The translations under genes and the position numbers were made by a program. A DNA stretch of 17,512 bases from Tannerellaceae bacterium (GTDB lineage Bacteria > Bacteroidota > Bacteroidia > Bacteroidales > Tannerellaceae): positions 1 through 17,512 of the forward strand of contig JAIRZN010000051.1 in NCBI GenBank assembly GCA_031267205.1, written 5' to 3'. Below, piece by piece: positions 1-6,568 of this stretch (positions are counted from its first letter, which is position 1; each line of letters opens with the position of its first letter). The notes beneath the pieces are model-generated. The model had not been told where the DNA came from and searched no databases. It saw only the letters and a list, made by a program, of their open reading frames with translations.

Positions 1-393
1 ACCCTTCCGCAATCGACCGTAAGCGACCTGTCCGCCGGCGATGAGGCATACATCGCGCTGACGCTTCGCGAAGGCCTCGCCACCGGCACGTACACGGCCA
101 CGCTGACGATAGACGGCGAAGGAATAGAGACGGTGGAGGTAGAGATAACCCACGTTGTGACGCCGGTCGGCATAGCCGCTCCGCAAGCGCCGGCCCTGAA
201 CGCCCGCGCCGAGAACGGGATGCTATACGTAAGCGGTCTGAAGGCCGGTAAGACATGGTCTGTCTACAACCTTTCCGGCCGTCTGCTGTACCAAAGCAAA
301 GCCGTCGGCGAAGAGGCCGTGATAAGCCTCCCCGTCCGCAGCATGTACATCATAGTATCCGGCGACGCTTCAGTGAAGGTGGTAAACCGGTAG
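1..393 (+). CDS. 3' end of a secreted protein with a T9SS-like C-terminal sorting domain (partial)
   Basis: The reading frame is open from base 1, so the gene starts upstream of the window and only the last 130 residues are visible. The first part is a Thr/Ala-rich beta-sandwich-like stretch. The last 65 or so residues resemble a type IX secretion (Por) type A sorting domain: a strand ending in LYVSGL, then WSVYNLSGRLLYQ, an ISLP turn, the YIIVSG strand and a basic end, KVVNR. In that family the C-terminal domain directs export across the outer membrane and is removed at the surface. The function of the missing N-terminal part is unknown. Stop is TAG at 391-393, with a hairpin terminator just after it. 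The call as a secreted protein is fairly sure; the exact sorting class is inference. Confidence 0.8.
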   Translation, partial: TLPQSTVSDLSAGDEAYIALTLREGLATGTYTATLTIDGEGIETVEVEITHVVTPVGIAAPQAPALNARAENGMLYVSGLKAGKTWSVYNLSGRLLYQSKAVGEEAVISLPVRSMYIIVSGDASVKVVNR

Positions 394-418
394 ACAATAT
401 CCGGGTGAATTAAAACCG

Positions 419-455
419 AAGAGGCTGTCTTCCTTTGATAGGAAGACAGCCTCTT
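419..455. terminator. Strong hairpin, probable bidirectional terminator
   Basis: The perfect 13-bp inverted repeat GAGGCTGTCTTCC (421-433) and GGAAGACAGCCTC (441-453) is separated by TTTGATA. It extends to 15 bp with flanking AA and TT, giving A-rich 5' and T-rich 3' edges. It lies 25 bp after the plus-strand gene ending at 393 and downstream of the minus-strand gene ending at 540, so it can serve both convergent transcripts. Confidence 0.85.
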
Positions 456-539
456 TACTTATGCGGTAGCCGCCTTACTCGCCGCCTCATTGGTACGGGA
501 GTGAGGGGGCTTGGCGGGTGACACGGTGGCGGCGGTACG

Positions 540-1124
540 CTACGGTGTCCGGATCTTACCGCTTAACTTTTCTATCTTTATTTTTATTTCTTCCGCCTGC
601 TTGAGAGCCTGCTGTATTTCAAATTTGAATCGTTCCTGCAGGGTTGCGTCAATAAAGTTGGTAAGCAGGAGCATGTTTTTCTTCACTATTTCAATTTCTT
701 TTGATGTCAGCAGCTTCCCTTCTTCCTCCATCAGGGTCCTGAGATTCCTGAAGGCGTCGGATACCTTTTCGTATGTTGATTTATCGGATGACACGGCAGT
801 TGGGACGACTACTACCTTCTTTGTTCTTGACTTTTTTATCTTGACATTGTCCTCTCGCTTCTGCTTGTTGATGGAATCTATAACTTGTTGCTGTTCACGT
901 GTTGGCGAGAAATCAGTTAATTTGTTTTTAATTCGTTCAATTTCGCTTACCCCGTAATTATCAGACAAATCTTTTGTTCTTCTTACGTTGTTTATGTAAT
1001 TAATTATCGATTTAAATTCATCCTTTTCACTGCCTTGAAGGGAGTCTATATAAAACTCTGATGTCCTGTTCTTTATATATCGCTTTATCTTACCAAAATC
1101 AATTGCTTTTTTATCGGCCGCCAT
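540..1124 (-). CDS. Hypothetical Lys/Glu-rich helical (coiled-coil) protein
   Basis: I do not recognise this 194-residue protein. It is strongly charged, predicted mostly helical, and has no signal peptide or membrane segment, so it is probably cytoplasmic. There is a basic middle (KIKKSRTKK followed by VVVVP) and a C-terminal region of about 90 residues that reads like a coiled coil (FEIQQALKQAEEIKIKIEKL). The frame extends upstream to a TTG at 1169, but I chose the ATG at 1124 because that TTG is the end of a good -7 promoter box (1167-1174). The gene is clearly AT-richer than its neighbours and stands alone on this strand between two unrelated regions, which suggests acquired DNA. The frame on the opposite strand (511-957) is its shadow. 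Confidence 0.65.
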   Translation of the reverse strand: MAADKKAIDFGKIKRYIKNRTSEFYIDSLQGSEKDEFKSIINYINNVRRTKDLSDNYGVSEIERIKNKLTDFSPTREQQQVIDSINKQKREDNVKIKKSRTKKVVVVPTAVSSDKSTYEKVSDAFRNLRTLMEEEGKLLTSKEIEIVKKNMLLLTNFIDATLQERFKFEIQQALKQAEEIKIKIEKLSGKIRTP

Positions 1125-1166
1125 AATTGTTTTATTTTGATTTAATGTGTCTGTATTTATTGTCGG

Positions 1167-1174
1167 CAAATATA
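1167..1174 (-). promoter_or_regulatory. Bacteroidetes -7 box (TATATTTG) for the coiled-coil gene
   Basis: Read on the minus strand the site is TATATTTG, an exact match to the TAnnTTTG consensus of the Bacteroidetes primary sigma factor. Transcription would begin near 1160, giving a leader of about 36 nt before the ATG at 1124. No convincing -33 TTTG was found at the usual distance. Confidence 0.35.
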
Positions 1175-1773
1175 ATCAATATGATTCAATATGATTGTTC
1201 TTTTAACCTATTTTTTTATGATTTATAATTTGATTTTAATACGCCGCATGCGTTCCTTTTTAGACATATTGCCTATCTCGCAGGTAAACAAGACAATGTA
1301 TATTCACTCAAACAAGCGGCGATTTGGCGACGCCTGAAGTACCTTTTTTGACAAGCTTCGGAAGTTCCCGCGAAGGGTTTTTGCACAGGTTTGCGACCTT
1401 AACCGGGCCTCCGTAACCTGACCGGCGGGCGAATTTCAGGCCTATTTCGTGGCCGTTAGAGCTAAACGCCGCGTTAGTGAGGTCGCCGGCCGTATCCGGA
1501 TCCCGTTAATCGGAGAGGGCGCATTTCGGCGTCTTGCTCGAACATTCTATATAATTATTTGACTGTTCGGTTTTTAACCTTGGATCATTTATTGTTTAAA
1601 AATCCTTATTCATCTCAATAGGATAGAACAGGATATTTCTACGCATGACTTCTATTGTAAATGCTTTAGATTTAATATCAGTCTTATACAGGTATAATCA
1701 ATCTCAATGAACCATATATTTTCATCAGTATTAAAATAACGCGATTGGCGAATCATATCCTTTATTATACATA
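1175..1773. other. Gene-poor intergenic stretch with a GC-rich island
   Basis: About 600 bp with no frame long enough or protein-like enough to call. Most is AT-rich. A contrasting GC-rich island runs from about 1310 to 1540. Its plus-strand frame is protein-like but interrupted by stops, reading FFDKLRKFPRRVFAQVCDLN, then a stop, then FQAYFVAVRAKRRVSEVAGR. This could be a decayed gene or a dispersed non-coding element; no terminal inverted repeats were found. The last 30 bp before 1774 resemble the palindrome array downstream but are too degenerate to count. Confidence 0.5.
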
Positions 1774-2050
1774 ATTATTACGACGCTGTAATGATATTGG
1801 CGTATATAGTACGACGTTATTGCGACGATGTTTTGATATTGGCGTATAGTATACGCCGTTATTGCGACGTCATTTTGAGATTGGCGTATATAGTACGCCA
1901 TTATTGCGATAACGTCATGAGATTGGCGTATATAGTACGCCGTTATTGCGACGATGTTTTGAGATTAGCGTATATAGTACGCCGTTATTGTGATATTGTC
2001 ATGAGATTGAAGTATGGTATACGCCGTTATTGTGACGATATTTTGGTGAT
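1774..2050. repeat. 42-bp tandem array, each unit with a 17-bp palindrome
   Basis: Six palindromes start at 1799, 1841, 1883, 1925, 1967 and 2009, exactly 42 bp apart, with a half unit before the first. The commonest form is GGCGTATATAGTACGCC (arms GGCGTA and TACGCC). The second is GGCGTATAGTATACGCC, with longer 7-bp arms, so symmetry is kept although the centre differs. The first and fifth have one mismatched arm base; the sixth has two. The 25-bp spacers are related (GTTATTGCGACGATGTTTTG-like) but vary more. The plus frame from 1791 to 2084 stays open through the array because 42 is a multiple of 3 and would encode LAYIVRRYCDDVLR-like 14-mers; this alone does not prove coding. The array runs into the promoter of the DUF6261 gene. 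Confidence 0.9.
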
Positions 2051-2074
2051 TGTTGATATTGTATGTATTTTTTG
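2042..2074 (+). promoter_or_regulatory. Putative promoter of the DUF6261 gene
   Basis: TTTG at 2042-2045 is followed after 20 bp by TATTTTTTG at 2066-2074, close to the Bacteroidetes pattern TTTG-N19-21-TAnnTTTG but with one extra T in the -7 box. The start of transcription would be near 2081, leaving a leader of about 60 nt. It sits at the edge of the 42-bp array, which places the palindromes directly upstream, where operator or activator sites would lie. Confidence 0.4.
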
Positions 2075-2141
2075 GCGTGAATAGTTGGTTGTTTGCATTA
2101 ATGTTTTTATATTTGCGCGATGGTTTTTAATTAATTTATTT

Positions 2142-2993
2142 ATGAAAAATATACGAAGCTATGGAGTATTGCTTAACAGGATGAGTAATGGGGATCATGT
2201 TGAGTTTTGCTCGGAGATAACAAAGTTTGTCAGGTCGAAAGATTTGATGCACTCGGAGATTAAGTCTTTATGGGTGGCATTCCTCAGGGTTTTCAGGAAG
2301 GAAGAGGTTAAGTTTATGCAAGGTCGCGTGGCTGTTGAGACGAAGTTCATGGTAGCGGCCCACCGTAGCCGCCTGGACACGTACATGGAGATTAAGCGTA
2401 CGGTCGAAGCGGCGGCGTACCGCAATAATACGGCGGCGAATGAGGCGGCTGTGGTGTTGTCGTGGATGATACATACTTATCACAGCGTGATGCATGCGTC
2501 TATGGCTGAGGCTACGGCGCTGCTGTCTTCGATGGCTGACGACCTGCTCAAGCCGTTGTATGCGTGGCGGGTCGAGCTGCTCGGACTGGGCGACGCCGTG
2601 GCGTTGCTTAAGGAGAGGAACAAGGCTTTCCGCGACATATATGTCACCCGTGCACAGAACCGGAGCGAGCGCGACAGGGATGGTAACATGAAGAAAATCC
2701 GCCCGTTGGTCAACCAGGCCTTCCGTAATTTCACCGCAGCGCTCGACGCGGGCAGCCTCTACTATTCGTTATCGGGTAACGGTGAGGCGGCGGCTATGGT
2801 AGACGAAACGATCGACGTTATAAACGGCATGATAGCCCAGTTTACGAAGAACTGCATACGTAGCGGCTCGATGCACCGTAAGCCGGGCAAGGCTATGGAC
2901 GATGCGGCTGTGGAGACGGAGGCGGCCGGCGTGGAGGAGCTGGTCTTACTTCTTCCTGAGGTCGGGGAGGAACCAGGCGATCAGCCCGATTAG
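2142..2993 (+). CDS. DUF6261 family protein
   Basis: This 283-residue protein matches from memory the DUF6261 family, which is frequent in Bacteroidales and has no established function. It is soluble-looking and mostly helical, without signal peptide or membrane segments. Recognisable stretches are the N-terminal YGVLLNRMSNGDHVEFCSEI, AYRNNTAANEAAVVLSW in the middle and RPLVNQAFRNFTAALDAGSL towards the end, followed by an acidic, low-complexity tail. I chose ATG 2142 over a TTG at 2085 in the same frame because family members begin with a short MKN/MKKIR-type start and because the predicted promoter ends near 2074. The last 48 bp overlap the convergent MFS gene, so the acidic tail LPEVGEEPGDQPD is encoded opposite that transporter's C-terminus. 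The upstream palindrome array may regulate it. Confidence 0.8.
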   Translation: MKNIRSYGVLLNRMSNGDHVEFCSEITKFVRSKDLMHSEIKSLWVAFLRVFRKEEVKFMQGRVAVETKFMVAAHRSRLDTYMEIKRTVEAAAYRNNTAANEAAVVLSWMIHTYHSVMHASMAEATALLSSMADDLLKPLYAWRVELLGLGDAVALLKERNKAFRDIYVTRAQNRSERDRDGNMKKIRPLVNQAFRNFTAALDAGSLYYSLSGNGEAAAMVDETIDVINGMIAQFTKNCIRSGSMHRKPGKAMDDAAVETEAAGVEELVLLLPEVGEEPGDQPD

Positions 2994-4139
2994 CGGCATG
3001 TAGGCGCAGGCGTTGTATATGGCTTCGAGGCCGTAGATGTCGGCCATTTTGCCGAGGGCTGCCGACGCTATGCCGGCCACGCCGAAGGCGAATCCGAAGA
3101 ACAGTCCCGATACTAAGCCCAGATTATACGGCAGCAGCTCTTGTGCGTAGACAAGTATCGCCGGAAAAGCGGAGGCGATGACGAGGCCTACGCAGAAGGT
3201 CAGCGCCACCGTCCAGAACAGGTTGGCGTGCGGCATCAGCAAGGCGAAAGGCGCTGCGCCGAGTATGGATACCCAGATGACATACTTCCGCCCTATCCTG
3301 TCGCCCGCAGGCCCGCCGAGCATCGTGCCGATGGCCGTGGACAGGGCGAAGACGAAGAGCAGCAGTTGCGAGGCCTGCACGCTGACGCCGAACTTCTCAA
3401 TCAGGTAGAAAGTATAGAAATTGGACAGGCTGGCGGTGTACACGTATTTGGAGAAGATGAGGATGAGCAGTATGACGATTGTGCGCACCGTCTTGCCGCC
3501 GGGCAGCGGTTGCGTTGCCCGTACCGCCGTGCCGGATCCGCCCTCCTTCAGCAGCGTCAACCTCCGTTTGTACCACCGGCTTACGGGCAGCATGAAGCAT
3601 ATCGCTATGCCGGCAAGGATGGCGAAGTCGGCGATGTGCTGGCGTCCATACGGCGCGATCCAAAGGGCGACCATCAAGGGGCCGAGCGATCCGCCAAAGT
3701 TGCCTCCGACCTGGAAGAGCGACTGCGCAAGCCCTCTCCTGCCGCCCGAAGCCAAGGAGGTGAGGCGCGACGCTTCGGGGTGGAATATAGAGGAGCCGAT
3801 ACCGATGGAGAAGACCGACGCGATCACCCACCACAGCGTGGTTGCCGAGGCGAGCGACACGAGGCCCGTAAGCGTAAAGGCCATCCCGACGGGTAGCGAG
3901 AACGGCGAGGGCCGCTTGTCGAAGTAAAGCCCGACTATGGGCTGGAAGACGGAGGCCGCCGACTGGTAGGCGAGCGTGATAAGCCCGATCTGTCCGAAGC
4001 TTAACGCCAGGTCATCCTTTATTATAGGGTATGCGGCCGATACGACCGACTGGAGCGCGTCGTTCATGCAGTGTGCGACGCTTAGGGCGATAAGTATGCG
4101 AAAGGTCGTTTCGCTGATTTGCGTATTCGTTCGTTGCAT
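2946..4139 (-). CDS. fsr: Fosmidomycin resistance (Fsr)-like MFS exporter
   Basis: A 397-residue inner-membrane protein of the major facilitator superfamily, with about 12 hydrophobic helices and a basic central loop near residues 190-215 (WYKRRLTLLKEGG). The Fsr-like signature is the N-terminal AHCMNDALQSVVSAAYPII, then QSAASVFQPIVGLYFDKRP in helix 2 and the following loop, and GIGSSIFHPEASR further on. The Asp-Arg-Xaa-Gly-Arg loop of MFS proteins appears in the second half as GDRIGRK. Family members export fosmidomycin and other small compounds by proton antiport; the true substrate here is unknown. Length is normal. It stands alone and its 3' end overlaps the convergent DUF6261 gene by 48 bp. 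Confidence 0.88.
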   Translation of the reverse strand: MQRTNTQISETTFRILIALSVAHCMNDALQSVVSAAYPIIKDDLALSFGQIGLITLAYQSAASVFQPIVGLYFDKRPSPFSLPVGMAFTLTGLVSLASATTLWWVIASVFSIGIGSSIFHPEASRLTSLASGGRRGLAQSLFQVGGNFGGSLGPLMVALWIAPYGRQHIADFAILAGIAICFMLPVSRWYKRRLTLLKEGGSGTAVRATQPLPGGKTVRTIVILLILIFSKYVYTASLSNFYTFYLIEKFGVSVQASQLLLFVFALSTAIGTMLGGPAGDRIGRKYVIWVSILGAAPFALLMPHANLFWTVALTFCVGLVIASAFPAILVYAQELLPYNLGLVSGLFFGFAFGVAGIASAALGKMADIYGLEAIYNACAYMPLIGLIAWFLPDLRKK

Positions 4140-4156
4140 TATCTGTATTTACCGGG

Positions 4157-4164
4157 CAAAGGTA
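4157..4164 (-). promoter_or_regulatory. -7 box (TACCTTTG) upstream of fsr
   Basis: On the minus strand TACCTTTG fits TAnnTTTG exactly and ends 17 bp before the fsr start codon, implying a very short leader. A -33 element is not evident. Confidence 0.35.
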
Positions 4165-4275
4165 AGATTTTATCCGGCATTGCTTGCGGCGCGGCGCAGG
4201 CTGTACTGGCGCAGAGGGCGATTGCCGGGGCGCAGAGGCAGGTTGCAACCCTTGTGGTTGCCTAAGACAACTCGG

Positions 4276-4515
4276 TTAGATAGTTCTGTCCCATTCCTGT
4301 CGCGCCTTTTGCAGGTATTGTTGATATTTGTCCGCTTCGCTGCCCTTCAGCAATCCCTTGAAACGGGCTACGCCGGAATCATGCGTACTGGCGCATGTGT
4401 CCTCATGCAACTCTTCATCTGTGTAAAGCAGTATTTCTACCCTTTTCCCAATATAGTTGAGCGGAATGGAAAGGGTGATCGTATCGCTTTGCGGAGTTAA
4501 ACTACTTTTTATCAT
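4276..4515 (-). CDS. Small antitoxin-like protein, apparently without a toxin partner
   Basis: This 79-residue protein has the layout of small Bacteroidales proteins often found beside PIN-domain (VapC-type) toxins: an N-terminal beta strand segment (DTITLSIPLNYIGKRVEILL), a variable acidic linker, and a C-terminal helix (GLLKGSEADKYQQYLQKARQ) ending in EWDRTI. In those pairs the C-terminal part is thought to bind the toxin. Here no PIN-domain frame is visible downstream: 4275-4140 has no credible gene and fsr follows. It may be an orphan antitoxin, the remnant of a pair, or act on a toxin elsewhere. It has the best-formed promoter of this region. The family link rests on pattern memory. Confidence 0.7.
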   Translation of the reverse strand: MIKSSLTPQSDTITLSIPLNYIGKRVEILLYTDEELHEDTCASTHDSGVARFKGLLKGSEADKYQQYLQKARQEWDRTI

Positions 4516-4544
4516 GATGTCATTTTGTTTTAAACATTACGTAA

Positions 4545-4575
4545 CAAAGATACGAATTTGATCGGGAATGGACAA
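4545..4575 (-). promoter_or_regulatory. Promoter of the antitoxin-like gene
   Basis: On the minus strand TTG (4575-4573) is followed after 20 bp by TATCTTTG (4552-4545), matching the Bacteroidetes -33/-7 arrangement well. The predicted start near 4538 gives a leader of about 22 nt before the ATG at 4515. Confidence 0.5.
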
Positions 4576-4690
4576 TGACAGGTAAATTACGCCAAGCCCG
4601 CGCCGGCGCGCGACCGATACAAGGTTAAGATTTTATCCGTCGAATCATAAAAAGCCTTACCTTGCGGCCACAATCAATTAACACAACTGC

Positions 4691-6538
4691 ATGAAAGATT
4701 TCTTCGACATCCTAAGGCGTTTCATACCTCCGTACAAGAAGTTCCTGGCTCTTAATATCTTCTTCAATATACTGTCGGCCATACTTAACCTCTTCTCCTT
4801 CGCCCTGATTATACCGATACTCAACATCCTTTTCGATACCGGCGGCGCGACTTACTCGTATATCGAGTGGGAGTGGAACCCCGGCTCCTGGGAGGCATGG
4901 AAGGCGACGCCTGACGTGGTGAAGAACAACTTCTTCGCCTTCGTGAGCGACCTTATCGCGACGCGCGGCGGCTCGTTCACGCTCATCATACTCGGCGTCT
5001 TCCTGATAGTGATGACCTTCTTCAAGGCGGCCTCTACGTACTTCGCATTCTTCACCATGATTCCGATACGCACCGGCGTCGTGCGCGACATACGCAACCG
5101 CATAAACCGCAAGATCACCCAACTCCCGCTCGGCTTCTTCTCCAAAGAACGCAAGGGCGACATACTGGCGCGGGTATCGGGCGACGTGAACGAGATAGAG
5201 ACCTCCATCATGAGTTCGCTCGACATGCTTTTCAAGGATCCTATCCTGGTCTCCATATATATCATCGGGATGATCGTCATAAGCTGGCAACTGACGCTAT
5301 TCGTGCTCATCCTCCTGCCCGTAGCCGGATACATCATGGGGCAGGTGGGCAAGACGCTTAAGCGCAAGTCGCTGCTTGGACAAGAACAGTGGGGGTACCT
5401 CATGAGCCAGATAGAGGAGACGCTCGGAGGCTTGCGCATCATAAAGGCCTTCAATGCCGAAAGGAAAATACAGGAACGGTTCGAGAAAAGCAACGATACC
5501 TTCCGCCGTACAACCAACCGCATCTACCGACGGCAGCAAATGTCGCAACCGATGAGCGAGTTCCTCGGAACGGTCACTATCGCCATCGTCCTCTGGTACG
5601 GCGGGAGCCTTATACTTAACGACGACAGCTCGATTACGGCCTCTACCTTTATATACTACTTAGTCATCTTTTACAGCGTAATCAATCCGGCCAAAGACCT
5701 CAGCAAGGCTTTATACGCCGTACAAAAAGGGTTGGCCTCGATGATACGCATCGACAAGATACTGATGGCCGAAACGAATATCAAAGACCCGGAGCATCCC
5801 AAATCAATCAGGCTCGACGACCGCATAGTCTACGACAACGTATGGTTCAAGTACCAAAACGACTGGATACTGAAGGGCGTCAGTCTCGAAGTCCGCAAGG
5901 GCCGTACCGTAGCCCTCGTCGGACAGTCGGGGTCGGGTAAAAGCACGCTCGTCGACCTCCTTCCGCGCTTCTACGACGTGGACAAGGGAAGCATCGCTAT
6001 CGACGGCGTCGACGTGCGCGAGGCTACCTTGCACGACCTGCGCGCCCTGATGGGGAACGTAAACCAGGAGGCCATACTCTTCAACGATACCTTCTTCAAC
6101 AATATCTCCTTCGGCGTAAACAACGCCACGCAGGAGCAGGTCGAGACCGCCGCCCGCATAGCCAACGCCCACGATTTCATCATGGCTTCCGAAAAAGGCT
6201 ACCTGACATCCATAGGCGACCGCGGCGGAAAGCTCTCCGGCGGACAACGCCAGCGTATCAGCATAGCCCGCGCAATACTCAAGAACCCGCCCATCCTTAT
6301 ACTCGACGAGGCCACCTCCGCCCTCGATACCGAGTCGGAACGCCTCGTACAGGAAGCCCTCGAAAACCTGATGAAGAACCGCACAACGATAGTCATCGCC
6401 CACCGCCTCTCGACCATACGTAATGCCGACGAGATATGCGTCATGCACGAGGGCGAAATAGTAGAACGCGGAAGGCATGACGAGCTCCTCGCCCTCGACG
6501 GATACTACAAACGCCTGTGCGATATGCAGAGCTTTTGA
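4691..6538 (+). CDS. MsbA-like ABC exporter (fused permease and ATPase)
   Basis: A 615-residue half-transporter expected to work as a homodimer in the inner membrane. Residues 1 to about 335 form the six-helix type 1 exporter domain, with a large periplasmic insertion near residues 50-80 (rich in Trp). The ATPase domain has all motifs: Walker A GQSGSGKST (411-419), Q-loop Gln459, signature LSGGQRQR (from 515), Walker B ILILDEA with Asp539 and catalytic Glu540, and H-loop His571. Closest in layout to MsbA, the lipid A-core flippase, but related exporters of lipids, peptides or drugs look alike, so the substrate is uncertain. Length is typical. The gene 30 bp downstream on the same strand is probably in the same transcript. 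A weak -7-like TACCTTG lies at 4658-4664. Confidence 0.9.
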   Translation: MKDFFDILRRFIPPYKKFLALNIFFNILSAILNLFSFALIIPILNILFDTGGATYSYIEWEWNPGSWEAWKATPDVVKNNFFAFVSDLIATRGGSFTLIILGVFLIVMTFFKAASTYFAFFTMIPIRTGVVRDIRNRINRKITQLPLGFFSKERKGDILARVSGDVNEIETSIMSSLDMLFKDPILVSIYIIGMIVISWQLTLFVLILLPVAGYIMGQVGKTLKRKSLLGQEQWGYLMSQIEETLGGLRIIKAFNAERKIQERFEKSNDTFRRTTNRIYRRQQMSQPMSEFLGTVTIAIVLWYGGSLILNDDSSITASTFIYYLVIFYSVINPAKDLSKALYAVQKGLASMIRIDKILMAETNIKDPEHPKSIRLDDRIVYDNVWFKYQNDWILKGVSLEVRKGRTVALVGQSGSGKSTLVDLLPRFYDVDKGSIAIDGVDVREATLHDLRALMGNVNQEAILFNDTFFNNISFGVNNATQEQVETAARIANAHDFIMASEKGYLTSIGDRGGKLSGGQRQRISIARAILKNPPILILDEATSALDTESERLVQEALENLMKNRTTIVIAHRLSTIRNADEICVMHEGEIVERGRHDELLALDGYYKRLCDMQSF

Positions 6539-6568
6539 AAATACATAGACACCTTTAAATATATTCCC

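Noticed and set aside
511..957. Plus-strand frame of 148 codons
   Set aside because: Ser/Phe/Arg-rich shadow of the Lys/Glu-rich minus-strand gene at 540-1124.
1774..2050. CRISPR array
   Set aside because: Spacers are related to one another and the repeat core is a 17-bp palindrome with no cas genes near, so this is a tandem repeat and not a CRISPR.
1791..2084. Open frame of 97 codons across the 42-bp array (14-residue repeats such as LAYIVRRYCDDVLR)
   Set aside because: The openness follows from a stop-free repeat whose length is a multiple of 3. There is no unique N-terminus, and the DUF6261 promoter overlaps its end. Kept as a repeat, not as a gene.
4208..4261. Direct repeat GGCGCAGAGG 21 bp apart and the 6-bp hairpin GCAACC-CTTGT-GGTTGC
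   Set aside because: Only two short copies, and the hairpin lacks a T-run on either strand; too weak to call an array or terminator.
4161..4641. Shared TAAGATTTTATCCG near 4163 and 4626
   Set aside because: One 14-bp match upstream of two unrelated genes in opposite orientation; could be chance and has no symmetry.
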